Assembly (NCBI RefSeq): GCF_004348685.1
Contig: NZ_SMKO01000050.1
Span: forward strand, 1-51,740
Direction of reading: 5' to 3'
From: Nonomuraea deserti
GTDB taxonomy: Bacteria > Actinomycetota > Actinomycetes > Streptosporangiales > Streptosporangiaceae
DNA length: 51,740 nucleotides
The notes under the pieces are model-generated. The model ran no database searches and was not told the origin of the DNA. It saw only the letters and a program-made list of their open reading frames with translations. Positions 26,248 through 35,231 of the stretch are shown here, one piece after another. How positions within the stretch are numbered: the first letter of the stretch is position 1; the number at the start of each line of letters is the position of its first letter. The position numbers and the translations under genes are program-made.

Positions 26248-26282
26248 GCAGCGTGGTGGTGTGGCGTCCCGTTCTGCCGGTG

Positions 26283-27662
26283 TCAGCCGAAGGTGTAGCC
26301 GTACAGGCCGGAGCCCTCGCTGAGCGGGCGCACCTTGCCCAGCCGCAGGCCGGGTCGGCGCGAGCCGGGCGCGTACATGACGAGGCCCTGGCCGGGTGCG
26401 GCCACCACGAGCGCGTACACCGGGCGCCGCCGGGTCAGCTGCCGGTAGCCGTCACCCCACCCGGGCAGCGCGGTCACCGAGGCGCCGAAGTCGCGCCCCT
26501 TCCCCTTGACCAGCAGGTTCCCCTTCCGCGTGAGCCCGCCCGCCGCACGTCCCGCCAGCACCTGGACGGCCTTCTCCCCGGGTACGCCGATGGCCAGGTC
26601 GTCCCTGCCGTCGCCGTTGAAGTCCCCGGCCGTCAGCGAGGCGCCGAGCCGGTCGTAGTAGCGGGGCTTGCCGTCGAGGGTGTTCTGCGACCACGCCTCG
26701 GTCCGGTCGGTACGCAGCCCGCGGCGCGAGCCGTACAGCACGTCCACGGTGCCGTCGCCGTAGTCCATGGCCCGCTGGTTCGCGCTGAGCCCTTCGCCGG
26801 GTACGCCGACGGCCAGGTCGTCCTTGCCGTCGCCGTTGAAGTCGCCGGTGGCGAGCGAGGCCCCGAACCCGTCCCATTTCTCCGCGACGCCTTTGATGCC
26901 AGGTGTGCTCTGCGTGAGCAGCCGGGCCCGCTTCGCGCGTACGTCGATGACGGTGGCCGAGCCCTGCCCGTCCTCGGTCAGGGTGTCGGCGGGCGCTCCC
27001 ACGGCCAGCTCGTCCTTGCCGTCCCCGTCGAAGTCGCCGGTGGTCAGCGCCGCGCCCCACTGGTCGGTGACGCGCGCCGCCTGGCGTACCCACCGCGTCT
27101 TCTGCGTGATCTGGTACGGCTTGCGCCCCTTCATCCAGTACACCGTCACGGCCCCGCCCGACCGGTGGCTGGGCGAGCCGACGGCCAGGTCGTCCTTGCC
27201 GTCCCCGTCGAGGTCGCCCGCGGCGAGGGCCGCGCCGAACCGGTCGCTGGACGGCTTGGGAGGCGCCAGTCGCCGGCCGGTGACCAGCCCTTCGGGGGAG
27301 CCGTCGTAGATCTGCACGACCCCGTTCCCGTCGCCGCCGGGCACGCGTTCACCGGCGAACTCCTCCGACACCCCCACGGCAAGGTCGGCGCACCGGTCGC
27401 CGTTGAAGTCGCCGACGGCCAGCGCGGAGCCGAACGCGTCACCCGGTTCGGCGTCGTCCTGGACGAGCTTGGCCGTCTCGCCCGAGCCGTACATCACGGA
27501 CACGGAGCCGGCTCTGGAGGCGTCGTAGGGGGCGGCCACGGCGAGGTCGGGCCGCCCGTCGGCGTCGAAGTCGAGCGGCTGACCGCCGCACGACCGGGCG
27601 GTGGCGGGGGCCGTACCTGCGGCGAGGGGAAGAACCAGGCAGGCGGCGAGCACAGCGTTCAT
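26283..27662 (-). CDS. Secreted FG-GAP/integrin-alpha-like beta-propeller protein
   Basis: About 459 residues. A signal peptide (MNAVLAACLVLPLAAGTAPATA) is followed by six clear FG-GAP repeats of the form GDFNGDGKDDLAVGxP and a degenerate seventh, giving a seven-bladed propeller. The D-x-D/N-x-D-G-x-x-D core of each repeat is a calcium-binding loop. Proteins of this kind bind ligands or stabilise extracellular enzymes; no catalytic residues are seen. ATG 27662 is chosen because the signal peptide begins there; a frame to 27737 exists. It is convergent with phoD and divergent from the P450. Confidence 0.85.
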   Translation of the reverse strand: MNAVLAACLVLPLAAGTAPATARSCGGQPLDFDADGRPDLAVAAPYDASRAGSVSVMYGSGETAKLVQDDAEPGDAFGSALAVGDFNGDRCADLAVGVSEEFAGERVPGGDGNGVVQIYDGSPEGLVTGRRLAPPKPSSDRFGAALAAGDLDGDGKDDLAVGSPSHRSGGAVTVYWMKGRKPYQITQKTRWVRQAARVTDQWGAALTTGDFDGDGKDELAVGAPADTLTEDGQGSATVIDVRAKRARLLTQSTPGIKGVAEKWDGFGASLATGDFNGDGKDDLAVGVPGEGLSANQRAMDYGDGTVDVLYGSRRGLRTDRTEAWSQNTLDGKPRYYDRLGASLTAGDFNGDGRDDLAIGVPGEKAVQVLAGRAAGGLTRKGNLLVKGKGRDFGASVTALPGWGDGYRQLTRRRPVYALVVAAPGQGLVMYAPGSRRPGLRLGKVRPLSEGSGLYGYTFG

Positions 27663-27817
27663 ACCGGAAGTAATGACCAGGCAGGTCGAACCACGCCTGA
27701 ACGGCACGAGAACGGGCCAGGAGGGCAGGATGCACATCGCCCGCCGCCCGCGAGGAGCCCTGTGAGCGCGGGGTTTCCCGTGTCGGGACCGGCGCGGGAC
27801 CGTGCCAGGATAGTCGG

Positions 27818-29050
27818 GTGGACGACATCGACCTCGCCGATCTGGATTTCTGGCGCAAGCCGCTCAAGGAGCGCAACGAGGCGTTCGCCCGGCTCCGCCA
27901 ACTGGAGCTCCCGGTGTTCTTCCCGGAGAAGAAGGTCCCGCTCCTCCGCTCGGGCAAGGGTTTCTACGCCCTCGTACGCCACGCGGACGTGGTCGAGGCC
28001 AGCCGTAACGCCAAGGTGTTCTCCAGCGAGCCCGCCGTCACCAACCCGGAGCCGCCCGGCTGGGTGAAACAGGTGTTCGGGGAGTCGATGGTCAACATGG
28101 ACGATCCGCGCCACGCCCGCCTGCGCAGGATCGTCACCCGCTCGTTCAGCCCGAAGATGCTGGCCGGCCTGCAGAGCGACATCGACGCCGCCTGCGCCCG
28201 CATCGTCGACGACGTCATCAAGGACGGCCCGCGCGACTTCGTCTCCCAGGTCGCCGCCCGGCTGCCGATCCACGTCATCTGCGACATGCTCGACATCCCG
28301 CAGGAGTTGCGGGCCAAGGTCCACCAGCACGTCGACATCTCCACCGCCTACACCGGCGTGCGACCCAGCCTGGCCCGCAGCGTCCAGATGGCCGGCCAGA
28401 ACATGCTGGCCCTGCTCGCCCTGCAGCGCATGGTCATCAAGCTCGGCCACGAGCGTGTCGCCGACCCCAAGGGCGACCTCGTCTCCCTCCTGGTCAACGC
28501 CAACCCCGACGGGGAGAAGCTGACCGACAAGGAGCTCGGCTCGTTCTTCGCGCTGCTCCTGGTCGCGGGCAACGAGACGGCCCGCAACACGATGGCCCAC
28601 GGCATCAAGCTGCTCACCGACAACCCGGCGCAGCGCGAGCTGCTGGTGAGCGACTTCGACGCGCACATCAACGGCGCCATCGAGGAGATGGTCCGCTACG
28701 TGTCGCCGATCATGCAGTTCCGGCGCACGGTCACCGAGGACTACACGCTGCGCGGCCTGGAGCTGAAGAAGGGCGACAAGGTCGTGCTGTTCTACGGCTC
28801 GGCCAACCGCGACGAGTCGGTCTTCTCCGACCCCGACACGTTCGACATCACCCGCGACGCCAAGCCGCACGTCGGCTTCGGCGGGCCCGGGCCGCACTTC
28901 TGCCTCGGCGCCAACCTGGCCAGGCAGGAGCTGCGGACGATGTTCCGCGAGCTGCTGACCAGGCTGCCCGGCATCCGCTCGGTCGGCGAGCCCGAGCTGC
29001 TCCTGTCGAACTTCGACAACAGCGTGCGCAGCCAGGCGTTCACCCTCTAG
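27818..29050 (+). CDS. Cytochrome P450
   Basis: 410 residues, soluble. The I-helix motif is AGNETAR (250-256), with Asn-Glu-Thr in place of the common x-D/E-T. The K-helix ExxR is at 290-293. The heme loop FGGPGPHFCLG has proximal Cys362. The heme loop and I-helix resemble the CYP124/125/142 group that hydroxylates lipid and sterol side chains, but the substrate cannot be read from sequence. Ferredoxin and reductase partners are not adjacent. GTG 27818 has no ribosome binding site, and CAGGAT lies just ahead, so it may be leaderless. It is convergent with the DHA2 exporter gene. Confidence 0.92.
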   Translation: MDDIDLADLDFWRKPLKERNEAFARLRQLELPVFFPEKKVPLLRSGKGFYALVRHADVVEASRNAKVFSSEPAVTNPEPPGWVKQVFGESMVNMDDPRHARLRRIVTRSFSPKMLAGLQSDIDAACARIVDDVIKDGPRDFVSQVAARLPIHVICDMLDIPQELRAKVHQHVDISTAYTGVRPSLARSVQMAGQNMLALLALQRMVIKLGHERVADPKGDLVSLLVNANPDGEKLTDKELGSFFALLLVAGNETARNTMAHGIKLLTDNPAQRELLVSDFDAHINGAIEEMVRYVSPIMQFRRTVTEDYTLRGLELKKGDKVVLFYGSANRDESVFSDPDTFDITRDAKPHVGFGGPGPHFCLGANLARQELRTMFRELLTRLPGIRSVGEPELLLSNFDNSVRSQAFTL

Positions 29051-29056
29051 CCGTCG

Positions 29057-30469
29057 CTAGTCGTCGGACACGAGGACGTTCGACCTGATGGTGAAGAACG
29101 TGATCAGCGCCGCCACCACCATCATGCCGGCGCTGATCAGCATCGCCATCCTGAAGCCCGCGTCGAACACCGGCGGGTTCTCGAACGCGTCGCCGACCAG
29201 GCCGACGACCGGCGGCACCGCGGCCACCGCGAACAGGCTGCCGGTGCGGGCCACCGCGTTGTTGACGCCGCTGGCCGTGCCCGCGTGGCGGTCCTCGACC
29301 GTGGCCAGCACGGTCGCGGTCAGCGGCGCGACCGCGCCCGACAGTCCCAGCCCGAAGACGAAGACGGCGGGCAGCACCTGGAGCGGATAGGACGCGCCGA
29401 AGCCGATGGTGCTCATCCACAGGAAACCGGCGCCCGCCAGCAGGATCCCGCCCGTCATCGGCCAGCGCGGACCGATCCGTTTGGCCAGCTCACCGGCCCG
29501 GCCCGACAGCAACATCATCAGGATCGTCGTGGGCAGCATCGCCAGCCCGGCGGCGATGGGGGAGAAGCCGGAGACGACCTGGAGCTGCACCACGAGCAGG
29601 AAGAACACCACGCCCATGGCCGCGTACATGATCAGCGTGACCACGTTGACGGCCGTGAACACGCGGTCGCGGAAGATGTCGACGGGCACCAGCGCGTCCG
29701 GCGACCTGCGCACCTCGATCGCCACGAACGCGGCCCCCAGCAGCAGCCCGGCGAGCAGCGGCGCCGGCGCGCCCTCCTGGATCAGCCCGTAGGTGATTCC
29801 GGCCAGCGCCAGCGCCGCGAGGACCGAGCCCAGCACGTCGAAGCGCCCCGCGGCCTGCTCGTCCTTGCTCTCGGGCACGTGCCGCAGGGCGACGAAGACG
29901 ATGAGCGCCGCGAACGGCAGGTTGATCAGGAACGCCCACCGCCACCCGGCGGTCTGCACCAGCCACCCGCCGAGCAGGGGCCCGATGGCGCTGGCCACCC
30001 CGCCGAGCCCCGACCACGTGCCCACGGCGCGCGGCCGGTCGTGCCGGACGAACGACGCCTGGATGATCGCCAGCGAGCCGGGCGTGAGCAGCGCGCCGCC
30101 GATGCCCTGCAGCGCTCTGGCCCCGATCAGGAACTCGATGCTCGGCGACAGCCCGCACAGCGCGGAGGCCACGGCGAACCACACGACGCCGATGACGAAG
30201 AGCGTGCGCCGGCCGTAGCGGTCACCGAGCGAGCCGCCGAGCAGGATCAGCCCGGCGAGGGTGAGCGTGTAGGCGTTGATCGTCCACTGCAGCCCCGCCA
30301 TGCCCGCCTCGAGCTCCCTGCCGAGATAGGGCAGCGCGACGTTGACCACGGTGCTGTCGAGCAGCGCCAGGCCCGAGCCCAGCACCGTCGCGAACAGGAT
30401 CCAGCGGCCGCGCGCCGACCTGAGCTCGACATGGTCGCCGGCATGCAGCTCGTCGGGCCCGGATGTCAT
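29057..30469 (-). CDS. DHA2-family MFS drug exporter (EmrB/QacA-like)
   Basis: 470 residues with about 14 membrane segments. Family motifs: LDSTVVNVALPYLGREL (TM1), WTINAYTLTLAGLILLGGSLGDRYGRRTLF (motif A region) and RALQGIGGALLTPGSLAII (motif B). It expels hydrophobic compounds by proton antiport. It sits 13 nt downstream of a TetR-family gene on the same strand, which is the usual repressor/efflux pair, so the TetR protein probably controls it. Confidence 0.92.
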   Translation of the reverse strand: MTSGPDELHAGDHVELRSARGRWILFATVLGSGLALLDSTVVNVALPYLGRELEAGMAGLQWTINAYTLTLAGLILLGGSLGDRYGRRTLFVIGVVWFAVASALCGLSPSIEFLIGARALQGIGGALLTPGSLAIIQASFVRHDRPRAVGTWSGLGGVASAIGPLLGGWLVQTAGWRWAFLINLPFAALIVFVALRHVPESKDEQAAGRFDVLGSVLAALALAGITYGLIQEGAPAPLLAGLLLGAAFVAIEVRRSPDALVPVDIFRDRVFTAVNVVTLIMYAAMGVVFFLLVVQLQVVSGFSPIAAGLAMLPTTILMMLLSGRAGELAKRIGPRWPMTGGILLAGAGFLWMSTIGFGASYPLQVLPAVFVFGLGLSGAVAPLTATVLATVEDRHAGTASGVNNAVARTGSLFAVAAVPPVVGLVGDAFENPPVFDAGFRMAMLISAGMMVVAALITFFTIRSNVLVSDD

Positions 30470-30482
30470 GGGCCCAATCCTG

Positions 30483-31091
30483 TCACCGCCGCCCGGCTTC
30501 GCTCCCGAGGGCCCGCAGCACGAACGCGGAAACCAGCTCGGCGGCCGCCTCCACCGTCACGTCGCCGCTGATCAGCGGCACCCGCTCCGCGCCGATGACC
30601 GCGAGCACCATCCGCGCCGTGGCAGGCACGTCGAGCACCTGGAAGTCCCCGGACGCCTGGCCGCCGTCGAGGATGTCGACGAGGACGCGCTGCATGGGCG
30701 CGACGTGCTCGGCCAGCCGCTGGTAGGCGTCGGGGCCGAGGGCCGCGCTGAGGTCGGCGGCCCCCGGATGCGGATGCGCGAGCAGCCCGGCCAGCTGGAG
30801 GCGTACGAACGCCCGCAACCGGTCGGCGGGCGAGGCGCCGGCGGGCAGCTCCCGCTCGTAGCTGTCGATGAAGTAGCGGGTCACCCGCTCGGTGAACGCC
30901 AGCAGCAGCGCGGTCTTGTCAGGAAAATAGTTGTAGAGGACGGTGCGCGTGATGCCGGCCTCGCCGGCCACGTCGGTCATGGAGATGGCGTCGATGCCCT
31001 GCTCCCTGGACAGCCGCGAGACCGCCTGCAGGATGCGGTCGCGCGTCTGGGCGCGGTGCTCGCCGATCGTGGCGGCGGAGATGCGGGGCAT
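30483..31091 (-). CDS. TetR-family transcriptional regulator
   Basis: 202 residues. The N-terminal helix-turn-helix is clear: RDRILQAVSRLSREQGIDAISMTDVAGEAGITRTVLYNYFPDKTAL in outline (residues 17-62). The C-terminal ligand-binding part is divergent, as usual. It precedes the DHA2 exporter by 13 nt, so it most likely represses that exporter and itself and is released by an exported compound. A short palindrome lies 10 nt upstream of its ATG. Confidence 0.9.
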   Translation of the reverse strand: MPRISAATIGEHRAQTRDRILQAVSRLSREQGIDAISMTDVAGEAGITRTVLYNYFPDKTALLLAFTERVTRYFIDSYERELPAGASPADRLRAFVRLQLAGLLAHPHPGAADLSAALGPDAYQRLAEHVAPMQRVLVDILDGGQASGDFQVLDVPATARMVLAVIGAERVPLISGDVTVEAAAELVSAFVLRALGSEAGRR

Positions 31092-31100
31092 ATGCCCATG

Positions 31101-31111
31101 GTACGGCGTAC
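31101..31111. promoter_or_regulatory. Short palindrome upstream of tetR, possible operator
   Basis: GTACG-G-CGTAC, an 11-bp odd palindrome, lies 10 nt before the TetR ATG. It is a candidate autoregulatory site, but too short to be convincing alone. Confidence 0.25.
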
Positions 31112-31149
31112 GGGCGATCTCGCCTGCAGAACATATCGGACATATTTAA

Positions 31150-31183
31150 TCGAATCAATCGCTCTTTTGCCTAAATGATTCGA
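31150..31183. promoter_or_regulatory. Inverted repeat in the AT-rich fic promoter region
   Basis: TCGAATCA (31150-31157) and TGATTCGA (31176-31183) are perfect 8-bp arms 18 nt apart. They flank a possible -35 TTGCCT (31167-31172). A weak -10, TTTTAT (31190-31195), would place transcription at the fic ATG. The region from about 31120 to 31200 is strikingly AT-rich for this genome. Confidence 0.5.
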
Positions 31184-31201
31184 CCGTGATTTTATGGCCT
31201 C

Positions 31202-32341
31202 ATGCTGTACGGCGCACCGGTCCTCGACCCCGCCGACAAAGCGGTGCTCGCCGAGGTCGAGGACATGCGGCAGGATCTGCGCTTCCGCCTGGCCGAGACC
31301 CATCGATGGGACGGCCAGCTTCGCAGGCAGCTCCAGGCGCGGGCGATCCAGGGCTCCAACTCCATCGAGGGCTACCGGGCCGGGGTGGAGGACATCCAGT
31401 CGATCATGGCGGGGGAAGAACCTCTGGAAACCTCCGCCTCCGTCGCCAAGGAGATCGCCGGCTACCAGCAGGCGCTGACCTACATCGCGTTGCTGTCGCG
31501 CCCGCCCGCGTTCCGCTTCGACGTGGGCGTGCTCAACGCGCTCAACTTCATGATGATCGGCCACCATCGGCACAAGACGCCCGGTGTCATCAGGCCGGGG
31601 AGCATCTTCATCCGCGACTCGGAGTCCGGCACGGTCGTCTACGAAGGGCCGGACGTCGAAGTGGTGCCAGGGCTTCTCGGCGAGCTCGTGACGTGGCTCA
31701 ACGAGGGTGACCTCGAGGCGCCGAGCTACGTGCGGGCCGCGATGGCCCACCTCAACCTGGTGAAGATCCATCCGTGGCGCGACGGCAACGGCCGCATGTC
31801 TCGTGCCCTGCAGACCCTCGTGCTGGGCAGGGACCGGATCACCACCCCCGAGTTCGCCTCCATCGAGGAATGGCTGGGGCAGCAGCGCACGACGGTCGAC
31901 TACTACGACGTGCTCGGCGTCGTCGGCGGGCGCCGATGGAGCCCGCACGATGACACCCTTCCCTGGGTGCGGTTCTGCCTGAAAGCGCATCACATGCAGG
32001 CGCAACGCGTCCGGCGCCGGCTCGCAGAGGCGGGCGAGATCTGGACCCTGCTGGAGGAGCGGGTCGGCGCAGACGGGCTCAACACGCGGTGCGTCTCGGC
32101 GTTGTACGAAGCGTTCGTGAACAGGCGCCTGCGCCGCAGCCGCTATCAGGCCGACGAGGATCTGAGCCAGGGCCAGGCCGCCCGCGACCTTCGAGACCTG
32201 GCCGCCAAGGGCTGGCTGCGGCCCTACGGTGAGACGAAGGGCCGCTATTACGAGGCCGGTCCCCGGATGGCGGAGATCAAGGCCGACTTCGCCGGTCGCG
32301 CCGCCCCGCTGCGCGACCCCTATCGCGAGGAAGCCGGCTAG
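31202..32341 (+). CDS. Fic-domain protein, class II (N-terminal inhibitory helix), probable AMPylase
   Basis: 379 residues. The active-site loop is HPWRDGNGR (canonical HPFxxGNGR; catalytic His near 191). The N-terminal inhibitory motif S/T-x-x-x-E-G appears as SNSIEG at about 52-57, marking a self-inhibited class II Fic. A C-terminal winged-helix-like segment follows (LNTRCVSALYEAFVNRRL...). Fic enzymes transfer AMP from ATP to Ser, Thr or Tyr of target proteins. No separate antitoxin gene is adjacent, as expected when inhibition is in cis. There is no ribosome binding site, and a leaderless mRNA is possible. An inverted repeat lies in its promoter. Confidence 0.9.
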   Translation: MLYGAPVLDPADKAVLAEVEDMRQDLRFRLAETHRWDGQLRRQLQARAIQGSNSIEGYRAGVEDIQSIMAGEEPLETSASVAKEIAGYQQALTYIALLSRPPAFRFDVGVLNALNFMMIGHHRHKTPGVIRPGSIFIRDSESGTVVYEGPDVEVVPGLLGELVTWLNEGDLEAPSYVRAAMAHLNLVKIHPWRDGNGRMSRALQTLVLGRDRITTPEFASIEEWLGQQRTTVDYYDVLGVVGGRRWSPHDDTLPWVRFCLKAHHMQAQRVRRRLAEAGEIWTLLEERVGADGLNTRCVSALYEAFVNRRLRRSRYQADEDLSQGQAARDLRDLAAKGWLRPYGETKGRYYEAGPRMAEIKADFAGRAAPLRDPYREEAG

Positions 32342-32350
32342 AGCCGCCGG

Positions 32351-32995
32351 TCAGGCGGCGGCCCGGACGGTGTGGAAGAGCTCGGCGAGCACCGCGGTGT
32401 TGAGCCGGTAGGCGAGCTTGACCTCGCTGATGATGCGCCGGCGCTCGCTCTCGTCGAGCTCCAGCGCGTCGAGCCGGGACCGGTATTCGGCCTTGAACCG
32501 GGGCAGGCTGCCCAGCTCGTCGAAGACGTAGAAGTCGACGCCCCCGCCCTTGGCGTAGCCGTAGATCTTCTGCAGTTCCATCCGGATGAACTGTCCGCCG
32601 GACAGGTCGCCCAGGTAGCGGGTGTAGTGGTGGGCGATGTAGCCGCCCGGCCAGCCCGCTGTCTCGCGGATGCGCGCCACGAGGGCTCCGGTGGACGCGG
32701 ACGGCGCGATCCGGTCGCGCCAGCCCGGCCCGTAGACGGTGGCCAGATCGCGTTCGAGAGCGGGCTCGCGGTAGAGCTCGGGGAAGACGAAGTGGCCGGC
32801 CACCGGGTGCTCGGCCAGTTCCCGTGACACCCCGTCGAGCGCGGTGTAGGCGAAGTAGTGCTGGGCGACCATCTCGCCGTATTCGTGCTCGCTCAACCGG
32901 CCGGCCATGAGCTCGGTGAGATAGCCCTCCGACTCGGCCGACTCGTGGTCGGCCCAGGTGGCGTTTCTCAAGCTCTCGGAGAACGACGTCGTCAC
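32351..32995 (-). CDS. Heme oxygenase (HmuO-like)
   Basis: 214 residues, matching the roughly 215 of HmuO. The proximal-helix motif is LRNATWADHESAE, with the axial His, and the distal helix has YLGDLSGGQ with the flexible glycines. It opens heme to biliverdin, CO and Fe2+. Start choice: GTG 32995 has GAGGTGG 5 nt upstream and gives the family length, whereas a GTG at 33037 lacks a ribosome binding site. No heme importer or iron box is next to it, and it is convergent with fic, 9 nt apart. Confidence 0.92.
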   Translation of the reverse strand: MTTSFSESLRNATWADHESAESEGYLTELMAGRLSEHEYGEMVAQHYFAYTALDGVSRELAEHPVAGHFVFPELYREPALERDLATVYGPGWRDRIAPSASTGALVARIRETAGWPGGYIAHHYTRYLGDLSGGQFIRMELQKIYGYAKGGGVDFYVFDELGSLPRFKAEYRSRLDALELDESERRRIISEVKLAYRLNTAVLAELFHTVRAAA

Positions 32996-33111
32996 AGCCC
33001 ACCTCAACTCCGCTGGTGTTTCATGACGAAGTGTCACAAACGGCGCCCGCCGGCGTCAAGCTGATGACGACACCATGTCATCAAAGCTCTCCCTACCCCG
33101 GAAAGCCCCGG

Positions 33112-33891
33112 TCAACCGGTGACCTGCTCCGACCGCCCCAGCACGATCAGGGTCAGGTTGCGCAGCGACGCGCTGCCGGGCGCGAAGTAGTCACTGTGCC
33201 CGCCAGGGCCCGCCTCGAACACGCGGGCGCCGAAAGCGGTGCTCATGGGGTCGGTGCCGAACCCCAGCGGGCCGAGCTTGGTCTTGGGTACGAACCTGAT
33301 CCAGTCGTTCGCCCCGAGCCCCGCCCACACGCGCGGCCGGGCGGGCGCACCGTGCGACGCCAGGACGGACCCCCGGCGGGGCGGAGCGGTCAGCGCGGCG
33401 GCCGACGGCGCGTCGACGCCGGGGCTGCCGAAGACGGCCAGGTCGGAGACCGGCAGGCCGGGCATGGCCGTGGCGCACACCGCCGAGCCGTAGCTGTGGC
33501 ACAGCAGCGTCACCGGGGCGTCCGTGCGCCCGCGCAACTCCGCGACGGTGCGGCGCAGCTCACGGGCCCCTTCGCCGGCCGCGTCGTCGGAGATCACGTC
33601 CAGGCTCAGCGTGGGCGGAGCGTCGTAGCCCAGCCACGCCACCACCGCCAGCCGCTCGTGCGGCGCCAGCAGGGCGGCCTCGGCCTGCAGCGCCCGCGCC
33701 GCGCCGCCGGGCCGCTCCGGGCCGTCGTCGAACGTCCTCACCGTGGTGTCCGCACCCGGCACGATGACCGCCACCCGGCCGGCCGTCTTCAGGTCTCCGT
33801 AGATCTTCACCAGCCGCCCGCCCTGCGGCGCCGGCAACAGCAGGAACGCGCCGGTCGCGACAAGCCCGGCCAGGGCGAGGTTTCTGAACAT
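33112..33891 (-). CDS. Secreted or anchored alpha/beta hydrolase, DUF1023-like
   Basis: 259 residues. A hydrophobic N-terminus (residues 4-20) acts as signal or anchor. The core has VIVPGADTTVRTFDD, the DUF1023-type opening, the nucleophile elbow LLCHSYGSAV (Ser near 133), and C-terminal GHSDYF with the catalytic His. The substrate is unknown; members are common in actinobacteria. It lies upstream of heme oxygenase on the same strand but 116 nt away, so co-transcription is uncertain. Confidence 0.8.
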   Translation of the reverse strand: MFRNLALAGLVATGAFLLLPAPQGGRLVKIYGDLKTAGRVAVIVPGADTTVRTFDDGPERPGGAARALQAEAALLAPHERLAVVAWLGYDAPPTLSLDVISDDAAGEGARELRRTVAELRGRTDAPVTLLCHSYGSAVCATAMPGLPVSDLAVFGSPGVDAPSAAALTAPPRRGSVLASHGAPARPRVWAGLGANDWIRFVPKTKLGPLGFGTDPMSTAFGARVFEAGPGGHSDYFAPGSASLRNLTLIVLGRSEQVTG

Positions 33892-34032
33892 GCCGCGACG
33901 TTATGGAGGCCGCCGGGTAATCCGCGTCCCCGCACGGTTTGAACCTGCGCGTAGTACTCGGGGGTGACTCTGGGCAGGGAAGGTGTACCGGGATGCCGGA
34001 AGAGCCCATCGAGAGTCCCCTCTGGAGAGACC

Positions 34033-34866
34033 TTGTCCAGTCATGCAGACGTGGAACGGCGACTGGGAGAGCTGCTCCGCACCCATGAGGAGCAGGTCAT
34101 CAGCCGGTGGACGCAGTCGGCCGACGCGCCGCGCGACGAGCTGACGGAGCTCTACCGCGCCATCCTCCGCGCCATCGAGGAGGGCGGGCGCGACCTCGCC
34201 GACCTGCGCGGCCTGCTCGCCGAGCTGTCCCGGTCGCGGGCCCGCGCCGGCTACTCGCCCGCCGAGACCTCCAAGGCCGTCTTCGGCCTGAAGGGGGCCC
34301 TGTACGAGATCGTGGTCGCCCACGCCGACGACGAGGTGCTGCGCGGATTCATCCGGTTCGCCCGCCTCATCGACGACCTCGGCCTGTTCACGTTCGAGGC
34401 GTACGCGGAGGCCCGCGAGAAGATCATCATGGATCAGGCCGAGCAGCTTCTCGAGCTGTCCACCCCGGTGGTCAAGCTCTGGGAGGGCATCGTGGCCGTG
34501 CCGCTGATCGGCACGCTCGACTCCGCCCGCACCCAGGTCGTCATGGAGAAGCTGCTGGAGACGCTGGTCGAGACCGGTGCCGAGCACGCGGTCATCGACA
34601 TCACCGGCGTCCCCGCCGTCGACACCCAGGTCGCCCAGCACCTGCTCAAGACCGTGTTCGCGGCGCGGCTCATGGGCGCGGAATGCGTCATCTCCGGCAT
34701 CCGCCCGCAGATCGCGCACACCATCGTCACGCTCGGCATCGAGTTCGGCGACATCGTGACCAAGTCGTCGCTGGCGGACGCGCTCGCCCACGCCTTCAGA
34801 CGCAGCGGCGTGCAGGTGAGCGGCGGGCCGGCCACGCGCGTCACCGTACGGGCGGAGCAGGCGTAG
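34033..34866 (+). CDS. rsbR: RsbR-like stressosome co-antagonist (RsbRD_N + STAS)
   Basis: 277 residues. The N-terminal four-helix domain (LLRTHEEQVISRWTQS..., residues 15-130) is of the RsbRD_N sensor type; the C-terminal STAS domain spans about 145-262. The two phosphorylatable threonines of B. subtilis RsbRA have counterparts: Thr161 in IGTLDSART and Thr198 in VDTQVAQ. It would form the stressosome core with RsbS. Start: TTG 34033 with GGAGAG just upstream gives the family length; a GTG at 33964 is the alternative. The rsbS start overlaps its stop (TAGTG). Confidence 0.88.
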   Translation: MSSHADVERRLGELLRTHEEQVISRWTQSADAPRDELTELYRAILRAIEEGGRDLADLRGLLAELSRSRARAGYSPAETSKAVFGLKGALYEIVVAHADDEVLRGFIRFARLIDDLGLFTFEAYAEAREKIIMDQAEQLLELSTPVVKLWEGIVAVPLIGTLDSARTQVVMEKLLETLVETGAEHAVIDITGVPAVDTQVAQHLLKTVFAARLMGAECVISGIRPQIAHTIVTLGIEFGDIVTKSSLADALAHAFRRSGVQVSGGPATRVTVRAEQA

Positions 34867-35231
34867 TGGAGCGGGTGCCCATTCTCAAGCTCGGCGACCT
34901 GCTGATCGTCTCCATCCAGGTCGATCTGGACGACCAGACCGTGCTCGCCCTGAAGGAGGACCTGGCCGAGGTGGTCGTCGCGCGCGGGGCCAGAGGGGTG
35001 ATCATCGACATCTCCGCCGTCGAGATCGTCGACTCGTTCACCGGGCGGATGCTGGCCACGATCGCCGAGATGTGCCGCATGCTCGACGCGCACGCCGTGG
35101 TCGTCGGCATGCGGCCGGCCGTGGCGATCACGCTCGTGGAGCTCGGCCTCTCGCTCGGCGGCGTCCGTACGGCGCTCAACCTGGAGAAAGGGGTTGCGCT
35201 GCTGGACCACGTCAGGGGCGCGGTGCCGTGA
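34866..35231 (+). CDS. rsbS: RsbS-like STAS antagonist
   Basis: 121 residues, a single STAS domain with the RsbS signature IVDSFTGRML, where Ser57 is the residue phosphorylated by RsbT (Ser59 in B. subtilis). Dephospho-RsbS holds RsbT in the stressosome. GTG 34866 shares one base with the rsbR stop. The stop overlaps rsbT by 4 nt (GTGA). Confidence 0.93.
   Translation: MERVPILKLGDLLIVSIQVDLDDQTVLALKEDLAEVVVARGARGVIIDISAVEIVDSFTGRMLATIAEMCRMLDAHAVVVGMRPAVAITLVELGLSLGGVRTALNLEKGVALLDHVRGAVP

Noticed and set aside
33937..33967. GTTT...GGGTGA resembling a stress-sigma (sigma-B type) promoter before rsbR
   Set aside because: The spacing is about 21 nt, too long for the known GTTT-N14-17-GGGTA pattern.
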